Shown here: piece after piece, positions 1 to 6,541 of the stretch
Layout of the letters: each line of letters starts with the position of its first letter
Numbering within the stretch: the stretch's first letter is position 1
Assembly: GCA_002725445.1 (NCBI GenBank)
Contig: PBPD01000036.1
Span: 1 to 14,169 of the forward strand
Direction of reading: 5' to 3'
DNA: 14,169 nt
From: Rickettsiales bacterium
GTDB taxonomy: Bacteria; Pseudomonadota; Alphaproteobacteria; Rickettsiales; UBA3002
Made by a program: the position numbers and the translations under genes
Notes under the pieces: generated by a model
What the model saw: only the letters and a program-made list of their open reading frames with translations
Databases searched by the model: none
Told to the model about the DNA's origin: nothing

Positions 1-213
1 GTGGGGGTGTTGCACGAAGTGTTGAAGCGCCCGCTGGTGCCAATTGCGCTCAATACCGGGATGTTTTGGGGGCGCAATGCCTTTACCAAAAAGCCGGGCA
101 GGGCAGTCTTTCACATACTGCCAGCCATCACCGAGCCATTAGACGCCGCTACGTGCCGCAAACGTATCCAGCACCAGATCGAAACAGCTTCAGATGCGTT
201 GTTGAATGCTTAA
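1..213 (+). CDS. plsC: PlsC-type acyltransferase, C-terminal part only
   Basis: This is the last 70 codons of a gene that begins before the window. The frame is open from base 1, so the first GTG is only a reading position and not a proven start. The visible part contains PLVPIALNTGMFWGR, then KKPGRAVFHILPAI, which matches the C-terminal region of 1-acyl-sn-glycerol-3-phosphate acyltransferases. These membrane-associated enzymes add the second acyl chain during phospholipid synthesis. The catalytic HX4D box lies upstream and cannot be checked. The gene ends only 3 bp from the stop of the convergent ftsE. In many alphaproteobacteria a plsC gene lies near ftsE-ftsX but reads in the same direction, so the opposed orientation here suggests a local rearrangement. 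Confidence 0.8.
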   Translation: MGVLHEVLKRPLVPIALNTGMFWGRNAFTKKPGRAVFHILPAITEPLDAATCRKRIQHQIETASDALLNA

Positions 214-216
214 CGC

Positions 217-882
217 TTAGGGGCGACGGCCGCGTTGCAACTGACCATTGCGTACATACAGGGTGGGGAAGTCGAAATGCGACATCAGATATTCATCATG
301 CGTGGCAAATACGATGGTTGTTCCAGCCTTGTTGAGTGCTGTGAACAGGCGCATAAAGCGCATGCTTAGTTCGCTATCCAGATTGCCGGTAGGTTCGTCG
401 GCCAACAGCAATAGCGGTTGATTGATGACCGCGCGCGCAATAGCGACGCGTTGTTTCTGACCGCCTGACAAGTGGGGCGGCTTTACATGGTGGTACTCTT
501 CCAGTCCTACCCACTCCAATAGTTCCGCGACTTTATCGCGAATGGTGGCGCGTGACTCGCCCATCACTTTCAATGGTAGTGCAACATTTTCGGCCACGTT
601 TAAATGATCTAGCAGCGCGTAATCCTGAAACACTGTGCCGATTTTGCGGCGAATGTCGGGCAGAGTGTCGTGCCCCATCAGTGTGACATCTTCGCCAAAC
701 AGCTCTAGCCGCCCTTGCGTTGGTTTGAGCGACAGCGATAGCAGGTTTAATAGCGAGCTTTTGCCCGCTCCACTTGGCCCGGCAATAAACGTAAAAGAGC
801 CGGGCGTCAGATGCATAGAGACATTTTTGAGTATCTCTTTTCCCGGCACATACTCAAAAGACATGTTGCGACAGCGAATCAT
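217..882 (-). CDS. ftsE: Cell-division ABC transporter ATPase FtsE
   Basis: This 221-residue ABC ATPase has the normal FtsE length. Visible motifs are Walker A GPSGAGKS (35-42), Q-loop Q86, signature LSGGQ (138-142), Walker B LLLLADE (157-163) and H-loop H195. RIGTVFQDY-type and LLDHLNVAENVALPL segments fit FtsE better than LolD or MacB. FtsE normally pairs with the membrane protein FtsX at the division site, where ATP hydrolysis controls periplasmic murein hydrolases. The start is an ATG at 880-882 with only a weak GAG upstream. It is divergent from the zinc-ribbon gene. Oddly, no ftsX follows: the ftsE stop lies 3 bp from the stop of an opposing plsC fragment. Confidence 0.9.
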   Translation of the reverse strand: MIRCRNMSFEYVPGKEILKNVSMHLTPGSFTFIAGPSGAGKSSLLNLLSLSLKPTQGRLELFGEDVTLMGHDTLPDIRRKIGTVFQDYALLDHLNVAENVALPLKVMGESRATIRDKVAELLEWVGLEEYHHVKPPHLSGGQKQRVAIARAVINQPLLLLADEPTGNLDSELSMRFMRLFTALNKAGTTIVFATHDEYLMSHFDFPTLYVRNGQLQRGRRP

Positions 883-911
883 AGTGGTTTTACTCGATTA
901 TTTGTTGCTAT

Positions 912-938
912 TTGGTTATAACCAAGCAAAGGTATAAT
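912..938 (+). promoter_or_regulatory. Candidate sigma70 promoter with 14-bp palindrome at the -35
   Basis: A perfect -10 TATAAT lies at 933-938. TTGGTT at 912-917 is a plausible -35 with a short 15-bp spacer. The -35 is embedded in the perfect palindrome TTGGTTATAACCAA (912-925), which could be an operator. It sits between divergent ftsE and the zinc-ribbon gene, about 37 bp before the latter's GTG. The -10 is convincing; the -35 and the operator role are inference. Confidence 0.5.
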
Positions 939-974
939 AGCGAATGATTTTCGCCAAAGGGGGCTAGCGAAGAC

Positions 975-1772
975 GTGATTCTTGAATGTAATCAATGTAA
1001 GACACGCTTTTTAGTAGATAATGATTTGCTGCGCCCGGATGGGCGTACGGTACGCTGTGCCAGTTGTGGCAACACATGGCATGCTGATCCCCCAACCGAA
1101 AAAGAAATCAAAAAAGAAGAAGCTAAAGAAGCAGCGGCAGATGCGGGGCCAAGTCTGGAGTCGAAGCCTGCAGAAGATATGCAGACCGAGGCATTAGATG
1201 TAGCCAGCGCACAGGATGAGCCCGCACCCGTGCAGGTGGATTCGCTACCTAATTTTGATGGTATTTCCGAAGAAGAGGCTGGCGTCCCCAATTTTCAGGC
1301 ACCCGCACTCGCGCCAGAGGATGATATTTCCGGTTCAGGCATGTGGAAGCTTGCTTGCGTGGTGTTGATAATTGCCGTCATAGTGACCGGCCTGTTCACG
1401 TTCCGTGACATATTAGCCCCAAGCCTGCAGCCGGTGTATGACGTGCTGGGTATGAGCAATACAGACGGGCTGGTGCTGGCCGATGTGGAAGCGCGTCAAC
1501 GTGCCTCGCGTACGCATGCACGTTTTGTGATTGAGGGGCTGATTGTGAATCAGTCAGACGAACCGCGCCAGGTGCCAGTGTTGCGTGCCGCCATCGTGGA
1601 CGCCAATGGCGAGGTGCTGATTTCGCGCGAGTATGAAGCAGACAACACCATATTGCAGCCGGGTGATGCCTACCCATTCAAAGCCAGCAAGCTGGATACG
1701 GCATTTACTGACCGCGTGGCCGAATTGGTGCTGGACTTAGGCAATGGTGTGCAACTAATGTTGCGGCCATAA
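975..1772 (+). CDS. MJ0042 zinc-ribbon / DUF3426 membrane protein
   Basis: This 265-residue protein starts with a GTG at 975; an A/G-rich AAAGGGGG at 956-963 is a rather distant ribosome site. The N-terminus is a zinc ribbon with C5-x2-C8 and C28-x2-C31, as in the MJ0042 family. An acidic, Ala/Pro-rich linker (about 40-122) follows, then one membrane segment (about 125-143). The C-terminal domain (about 165-265) resembles DUF3426. The predicted topology is a cytoplasmic zinc ribbon with the DUF3426 domain outside. No reaction is known for this family and I do not assign one. It is followed by hpt after 13 bp, so the two are probably cotranscribed. The pairing with divergent ftsE recurs in alphaproteobacteria. 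Confidence 0.85.
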   Translation: MILECNQCKTRFLVDNDLLRPDGRTVRCASCGNTWHADPPTEKEIKKEEAKEAAADAGPSLESKPAEDMQTEALDVASAQDEPAPVQVDSLPNFDGISEEEAGVPNFQAPALAPEDDISGSGMWKLACVVLIIAVIVTGLFTFRDILAPSLQPVYDVLGMSNTDGLVLADVEARQRASRTHARFVIEGLIVNQSDEPRQVPVLRAAIVDANGEVLISREYEADNTILQPGDAYPFKASKLDTAFTDRVAELVLDLGNGVQLMLRP

Positions 1773-1773
1773 C

Positions 1774-1781
1774 AAAGGAGG
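1774..1781 (+). promoter_or_regulatory. Strong ribosome binding site for hpt
   Basis: AAAGGAGG lies two bases after the TAA of the preceding gene and four bases before a GTG. It supports the GTG at 1786 as the true hpt start. Confidence 0.75.
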
Positions 1782-1785
1782 CCAC

Positions 1786-2316
1786 GTGCAAGAAACTACT
1801 ATTCCGGTGCTCTACACCGAAGAAGAAATCCATGAACGTATTGAGGCGCTGGCGCATGAAATTGCAGCCGTCATGCCGAATGATCTGATGATCGTATCGT
1901 TGCTGCGTGGTAGCTTTATGTTTACGGCTGATCTGGTGCGCGAGTTGTACCGTATCGGCGTGCAGCCACAGATCGACTTCATGACGCTCAGCAGCTACAA
2001 AGGCACAGAAAGTTCAGGCGAAGTGACGGTCAATCGTGACCTGACTGAAGATGTAAAAGACCGCCATGTGCTGATTGTGGATGATATTCTGGAGACAGGG
2101 CGCACTCTGGATTTTGCCATGAACATGCTGAAAGAACGCGGCGTGTCGGAAATGAAAGTGTGCATGTTGCTCGAAAAACCGGGCAAGTTGGACAAGCTCG
2201 TGAAAGCAGACTTTGTCGGCTTCCGCATTCCCGATAAATTTGTAGTAGGTTACGGTTTGGATTATGGCAATCACTACCGCGAGCTACCCTTTATCGGTTA
2301 CCTCGATATTCACTAA
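1786..2316 (+). CDS. hpt: Hypoxanthine phosphoribosyltransferase
   Basis: This 176-residue purine-salvage enzyme transfers phosphoribose from PRPP to hypoxanthine or guanine in the cytoplasm. The PRPP-binding motif VLIVDDILETGRT lies at 95-107, with the paired acidic residues D99 and D100. The pyrophosphate loop SLLRGS is at 38-43. The mobile loop region with SSYKGT is at 69-74. The C-terminal block PDKFVVGYGLDYGNHYR (149-165) is typical of HPRT. Length is normal. The start is a GTG with a strong Shine-Dalgarno 4 bp upstream. It is probably cotranscribed with the zinc-ribbon gene. It ends 26 bp from the stop of convergent lysA, and I see no obvious hairpin terminator in the gap. Confidence 0.92.
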   Translation: MQETTIPVLYTEEEIHERIEALAHEIAAVMPNDLMIVSLLRGSFMFTADLVRELYRIGVQPQIDFMTLSSYKGTESSGEVTVNRDLTEDVKDRHVLIVDDILETGRTLDFAMNMLKERGVSEMKVCMLLEKPGKLDKLVKADFVGFRIPDKFVVGYGLDYGNHYRELPFIGYLDIH

Positions 2317-2342
2317 ATCGGCTTAGACTATCATCCGCGTGA

Positions 2343-3608
2343 TTAAAACCAGTCGGCGATAACATCACGTTTCAGCAACGCGTCATAGTCAGGGCGTGGG
2401 CGGATGATTGCATACTGGTCGCCGCGCACCATCACTTCCGGGCTGGCAAGGCGGCTATTATAGCTGGACGCCATCACCGCACCATACGCACCAGCTGAAC
2501 GGAAAGCCAGCAACTCACCCGCTTTGGGCAATGCAATGCTACGCTGTTCGGCGAATGTATCGCCGGTTTCACACACGGGGCCTACGATATCTACGGGCGT
2601 TACAAACGCCTTCTCGCCCGGCTCCTGCACAGGCACAATATCGTGATAGGCTTCATACAGTGAAGGGCGCAATAGATCATTCATCGCGGCATCCACAATC
2701 ACATAAATGCGAGTGGCCGTACGTTTAACATAGATTACGCGCGTGACCAGAATGCCCGCATTGCCCACCAGCAAGCGGCCGGGCTCGAACACCAAACGGC
2801 AGCCTAAATCGCCAACGGTTTCGCGCACAATTTTGCCATATTCAGCTGGCGAAGGCGGATCGCCTGCACTTTTGTCGTAGGGAATACCCAGCCCGCCACC
2901 AAGGTCCAGCGTGGTAATGTCATGCCCCTGATTACGCAAGCTTTCCACCAGCACGCGTACTTTCAGATAGGCTTTGCGGAAAGGCTCTAGTGACGTCAGT
3001 TGCGAACCGATATGCATCGATACGCCCTGCACCTTGATGCCTTTCAGCTCGGATGCTTTGCGGTAAAATTCGGAGGCCTGATCAATCGCGATGCCGAACT
3101 TACTTTCTTTGTGGCCGGTCGAGATTTTGGCATGGGTTTCTGCCAGCACATCCGGGTTTACACGCACGGCAATGGGAGCTTTGACATTCAGGCTGAGCGC
3201 TACTTCATTTAAGGCTTCCAGCTCGGGCTCTGACTCGATATTAAACTGAAAGATGCGTTCTTGCAGTGCATAGGCCATTTCGCTACGGGTTTTGCCGACC
3301 CCTGAAAACACAATACGGTTGGCGGGAATGCCCGCGGCCAGCGATTGGCGAATCTCACCTTCCGATACAACATCGGCACCTGATCCGGCATTGCCAAGGG
3401 TTTTGAGAATGTTGAGGTTGCTGTTGGCTTTCACCGCAAAGCAAATCAGCGCATCATCGATGCCTAAGCCTTCACGGAACACGTTGAAATGCCGTTCAAG
3501 CGTGGCGGTGCTGTAGCAGTAGAAAGGGGTTTGCACAGCTTCGGCCAATGCAGGCAGCGCCACATCCTCGGCGTGCATGACGCCGTCTTTATACGCAAAA
3601 TGATCCAT
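2343..3608 (-). CDS. lysA: Diaminopimelate decarboxylase
   Basis: LysA removes CO2 from meso-diaminopimelate to give lysine, the last step of the DAP pathway; it is a PLP enzyme of the alanine-racemase-like fold III. The 421-residue length is standard. The PLP lysine is K60 in CFAVKANSN. Other visible signatures are HIGSQ (199-203), GGGLGIPY (237-244), EPGR (275-278), CETGD (346-350, the active-site cysteine and partners) and YNSR (383-386). The ATG at 3606-3608 shares its A with the TAA of the small lipoprotein gene (TAATG), implying translational coupling. All motifs look intact, so it should be active. It is the last gene of the argH-lptM-lysA set. Confidence 0.95.
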   Translation of the reverse strand: MDHFAYKDGVMHAEDVALPALAEAVQTPFYCYSTATLERHFNVFREGLGIDDALICFAVKANSNLNILKTLGNAGSGADVVSEGEIRQSLAAGIPANRIVFSGVGKTRSEMAYALQERIFQFNIESEPELEALNEVALSLNVKAPIAVRVNPDVLAETHAKISTGHKESKFGIAIDQASEFYRKASELKGIKVQGVSMHIGSQLTSLEPFRKAYLKVRVLVESLRNQGHDITTLDLGGGLGIPYDKSAGDPPSPAEYGKIVRETVGDLGCRLVFEPGRLLVGNAGILVTRVIYVKRTATRIYVIVDAAMNDLLRPSLYEAYHDIVPVQEPGEKAFVTPVDIVGPVCETGDTFAEQRSIALPKAGELLAFRSAGAYGAVMASSYNSRLASPEVMVRGDQYAIIRPRPDYDALLKRDVIADWF

Positions 3609-3724
3609 TAGCGCGCCTCGTTCTCTTCTGCTTTAATTTCGCTGGGGCGTTTCAATTCGCCTTTAATACCGCATGCTGACAGTGCTAGCAAAGCAGCGCA
3701 AACCATAAATATAAAGCGTGTCAT
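3608..3724 (-). CDS. lptM: LptM-type small lipoprotein (YifL family)
   Basis: This 38-residue gene is easily missed but well supported. The ATG (3722-3724) shares its A with the argH stop, and the TAA (3608-3610) shares its A with the lysA start, so TAATG occurs at both ends. GGAGGC lies 6 bp before the start. The peptide has a short positive N-terminus (MTR), a hydrophobic stretch and a lipobox LSAC at 15-18 with the acylated C18, followed by GIKGELKRP. That resembles the CG-KG-L--P pattern of the LptM/YifL family. In E. coli LptM helps the LPS translocon LptD form its correct disulfides. A small lipoprotein between argH and lysA is a common proteobacterial arrangement. Its exact role here is inferred from family resemblance. 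Confidence 0.85.
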   Translation of the reverse strand: MTRFIFMVCAALLALSACGIKGELKRPSEIKAEENEAR

Positions 3725-5115
3725 TATAGAGCCTCCTTCGCAGCAGCAATGGCTTTGCGTACATTCTCCGGTGCCGTGCCGCCAAGACTTGTGCGGCTGG
3801 CCACCGAATGTTCAACGCTCAGCACGTTAAATACATCGTCACTAATGCGCTCGTCCACACCCTGCATATCGCTCAAAGACAGCTCGTCCAGACGGCATTG
3901 TTTGCTTTCGGCTAAACGCACAATGGCGCCCGTTACGTGGTGGGCGTCGCGGAAGGGCAGGTTTAACTCGCGTACCAGCCAGTCAGCCAGATCGGTAGCA
4001 GTGCTAAAGCCGGACTGCGCCGCTTCTTTCATGCGCTCGGTATTAGGGGTGAGGCCTGCAATCATACCGGTGGTTACCAGCAGGCACATGCGCAGTTCAT
4101 TATAGCTGTCAAATGCGGGGGCTTTGTCTTCCTGCGTGTCTTTATTATAGGCCAATGGCAAAGCCTTCATGGTCATCAGCAGGGCGTTGAAATTGCCTGC
4201 AATGCGCCCAATCTTGCCGCGCACCAATTCGGCGGCGTCCGGATTGCGCTTTTGCGGCATGATCGAACTGCCACTGGTAAAGCCTTCGGATAGTTTCACA
4301 AAGCCGATCAGTGGTGAAGTCCAGACTACGAGCTCTTCGCTCAAACGCGACAGATGCATTGCACAGAGCGACGCGGCTGAGAGGAATTCCAGTACAAAGT
4401 CGCGGTCTGACACGGCATCGAGTGAGTTGGTGGCGGGGGCGGCGAAGCCTAGTTTCTCGGCGGGGGCATGGCGGTCAATCGGGAAGGAGGTGCCAGCCAG
4501 TGCTGCTGCACCCAACGGGCAGATGTTGGTGCGCTTGCGGCAATCGGCCAGACGAGCACGGTCGCGCGCAAACATATCGACATACGCCATGAGGTGATGG
4601 CCAAAGGTGATAGGTTGCGCGGGCTGCAAATGGGTGAAGCCGGGCATAATCGTGTCGGCATGCGTTTCGGCTTGTGCGATAAGGCTCGCTTGCAAATTAC
4701 GCAACAGCTGGTCGCAATTATCGATTGCATCGCGCATGAATAAGCGGAAATCGGTGGCCACCTGATCGTTGCGTGAGCGCGCAGTGTGCAGTTTGCCTGC
4801 GACATCACCGATCAGTTCCTTCAGCCGCGCCTCCACATTCATGTGAATATCTTCCAGCTCAGGCCGGAAGGTGAAATTGCCTGCCTCGATTTCAGTTTTG
4901 ACAGCCTGTAATCCTTTTTGAATTTCAGCGCTTTCTTCTGCGCTCAGGATTTTTTGTGCCTCCAACATCTGGCAATGTGCCATCGAACCTTCTATATCAT
5001 AGGCATAAAGCTGTTTATCGATATCAATCGAAGGATTGATTTCGGCAAACGCTTCGTCGGGGCCGCTGGCATAATGCCCACCCCACATGGGATTAACAGA
5101 AGGTGATGTATTCAT
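3724..5115 (-). CDS. argH: Argininosuccinate lyase
   Basis: ArgH splits argininosuccinate into arginine and fumarate, the last step of arginine synthesis. With the start at the ATG 5113-5115 it has 463 residues, normal for the family. That start is chosen because family members begin just before the NPMWGGHYASGP block (8-19); the frame stays open to 5265, but the extra residues are not conserved-looking. Conserved blocks are HTARSRNDQ (110-118), GFTHLQPAQP (159-168) and the fumarase/aspartase signature SGSSIMPQKRNPD (281-293), which contains the catalytic serine loop. All appear intact. A GAGAGA lies about 10 bp upstream. It leads the argH-lptM-lysA set and its start codon overlaps that of the divergent tlpA-like gene. 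Confidence 0.94.
   Translation of the reverse strand: MNTSPSVNPMWGGHYASGPDEAFAEINPSIDIDKQLYAYDIEGSMAHCQMLEAQKILSAEESAEIQKGLQAVKTEIEAGNFTFRPELEDIHMNVEARLKELIGDVAGKLHTARSRNDQVATDFRLFMRDAIDNCDQLLRNLQASLIAQAETHADTIMPGFTHLQPAQPITFGHHLMAYVDMFARDRARLADCRKRTNICPLGAAALAGTSFPIDRHAPAEKLGFAAPATNSLDAVSDRDFVLEFLSAASLCAMHLSRLSEELVVWTSPLIGFVKLSEGFTSGSSIMPQKRNPDAAELVRGKIGRIAGNFNALLMTMKALPLAYNKDTQEDKAPAFDSYNELRMCLLVTTGMIAGLTPNTERMKEAAQSGFSTATDLADWLVRELNLPFRDAHHVTGAIVRLAESKQCRLDELSLSDMQGVDERISDDVFNVLSVEHSVASRTSLGGTAPENVRKAIAAAKEAL
3731..3736 (-). promoter_or_regulatory. Ribosome binding site for lptM inside argH
   Basis: GGAGGC on the minus strand lies six bases before the lptM ATG and inside the last argH codons. 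It shows that the 38-residue frame is a genuine gene. Confidence 0.75.
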
Positions 5116-5665
5116 GGTATTATTCTCTCTCGTTCGGCGTCTGTTGTGGCCTATTGGCGGTGTTTCTGCAATGGTTTTTTCGCTCATGTTGCTCGTGTTT
5201 GCAGCCCAGCAAGCTACAGCCCAGCCAGTGCAAACCTTCGCCCCGGCACCTATGCAATCCATCACATTTTACGACGCAGCGGGAAAGCCCGTCAGCTTGG
5301 ATGACTTCAAGGGCGAGTATGTGCTGCTGAATATGTGGGCGACCTGGTGCCCGCCTTGTGTAAAGGAAATGCCGTCTTTATCGCAGTTGCAGGCCCATTT
5401 TGAAGGCAAGGGGTTGCAAGTGGTGGCCGTGTCGCAGGACGTGCAGGGCGCGGAGGTGATTCGCCCGTTTTACGAGAAGAACGGCATCGATAATCTGCCC
5501 ATTTATGTAGATCGCAACATGAAGGCGTTTGGGGTGCTTAATTTGCGTGGGCTGCCAGTGAGCTATATTATTACGCCAGAAGGCAAGCAGATTGCCAAGC
5601 TGGAAGGCGAGCTAGACTGGGCCGACGAAGAGATGATTACGTTTTTCGAGGGGCTACTTCGCTAG
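5114..5665 (+). CDS. TlpA-like membrane-anchored thioredoxin
   Basis: The product is 183 residues from the ATG at 5114, preceded by AGAAGGTG (5098-5105). A later ATG at 5171 is possible but has a poorer ribosome site. The N-terminus (VRR, then hydrophobic residues to about 31) looks like an uncleaved anchor or a signal peptide ending near ATA-QP (36-38). The thioredoxin domain has WCPPC (78-82) and the cis-proline P148 in LRGLPVSY. The family reduces periplasmic disulfides, often for cytochrome c maturation; the substrate here is unknown. It is divergent from argH, an arrangement common in alphaproteobacteria. Its 3' end overlaps the convergent HAD gene by 12 bp. Confidence 0.87.
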   Translation: MVLFSLVRRLLWPIGGVSAMVFSLMLLVFAAQQATAQPVQTFAPAPMQSITFYDAAGKPVSLDDFKGEYVLLNMWATWCPPCVKEMPSLSQLQAHFEGKGLQVVAVSQDVQGAEVIRPFYEKNGIDNLPIYVDRNMKAFGVLNLRGLPVSYIITPEGKQIAKLEGELDWADEEMITFFEGLLR

Positions 5666-6541
5666 CGTAAAGCGTGGCGCGAAATAGGTCGGCCAGGCGC
5701 TCATTTCCTGACAGAGTGGCTGCAAATCGTCCGCTTGCGGCTTTTCTCCCAGCTGTTGCAGCAAAATGCCGCCTGTAATCAACAGGCTTTCGATGCCAAC
5801 CGTGTTTGCGCCTGCAATATCGGTGTGCAAATTATCGCCTACAGCCAGAATACGTGATTTGTCTGCGTTGATTGCATCAAAACACACCTGATAAATAGCG
5901 GGGAATGGCTTGCCAAAATACATGACTTCGCCGCCCATATCGCGGTAGGTGCGGGCCGCATGGCCTGCACATAGCAGACGCCTGCCATCCTGCTTCACCA
6001 CCTCAATATCGGGGTTGATGCAGATGAAGGGCACGTTGTGTGCTTTCAGTTTTTTCAATAATGGCAGCGCTTCTTCCTCGGGTTGATAGTCATATTCAAA
6101 GCCCGCATTCAACACAAAGTCAGCCTCTTCAATCGGCGCCTGCTCATAATCGAGATCGGCTAGCACATCGAGGTCTTTCTCAGGGCCCAGGTAATAATAG
6201 CGTGTGCCATGTTTGTCGGTGTTGAGCAGATAGTCGTGCGCGGCCTGACCGGAGGTCACAATCTGCTGATAGAAGTCACGTTCTAAGCCCAGCCTATCGA
6301 GCACGGTCTGCACTTTATGCGCCTGACGCGGTGCGTTGGACAGTAGAATAACGGTTTTACCTGCATCACGAATGCCTCGCAGCAGGCGGTCAGCGCCGTC
6401 ATACAGATGCGTGCCATCATGGATTACACCCCACAAATCGACAATAAACGCATCATAATTCTGCGTTAAGGCATAGACATCATCGATGGGTTGCAGGCTC
6501 GATTCAGGCTGCAAGATTTTCGCCGGAGAGGACACGATCAA
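5654..6541 (-). CDS. HAD-superfamily class IIA hydrolase, TIGR01459-like
   Basis: The product is 295 residues from a TTG at 6539-6541. The motif I region is AFIVDLWGVIHDG with the probable nucleophile D35. Motif II is LLSNAPR (66-72), with the lysine in FGKPFPA (K211) and the acidic motif GDNLHTD (235-241). The cap between motifs II and III is of the NagD/C2 type. The substrate is unknown; relatives hydrolyse small phosphate esters. The start is uncertain: TTG 6541 gives a 38-bp overlap with lysS and has GTGAG upstream, while GTG 6533-6535 is an alternative without a clear site. It probably depends on lysS transcription. The C-terminus overlaps the tlpA-like gene tail-to-tail. Confidence 0.85.
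   Translation of the reverse strand: MIVSSPAKILQPESSLQPIDDVYALTQNYDAFIVDLWGVIHDGTHLYDGADRLLRGIRDAGKTVILLSNAPRQAHKVQTVLDRLGLERDFYQQIVTSGQAAHDYLLNTDKHGTRYYYLGPEKDLDVLADLDYEQAPIEEADFVLNAGFEYDYQPEEEALPLLKKLKAHNVPFICINPDIEVVKQDGRRLLCAGHAARTYRDMGGEVMYFGKPFPAIYQVCFDAINADKSRILAVGDNLHTDIAGANTVGIESLLITGGILLQQLGEKPQADDLQPLCQEMSAWPTYFAPRFTLAK

Noticed and set aside
2317..2342. Terminator between hpt and lysA
   Set aside because: The 26-bp gap contains no stable inverted repeat or T-run.
5116..5265. Extended argH start at 5265 adding 50 residues
   Set aside because: The extra residues resemble no ArgH N-terminus, lie antisense to the thioredoxin signal region, and the ATG at 5115 fits the family length.
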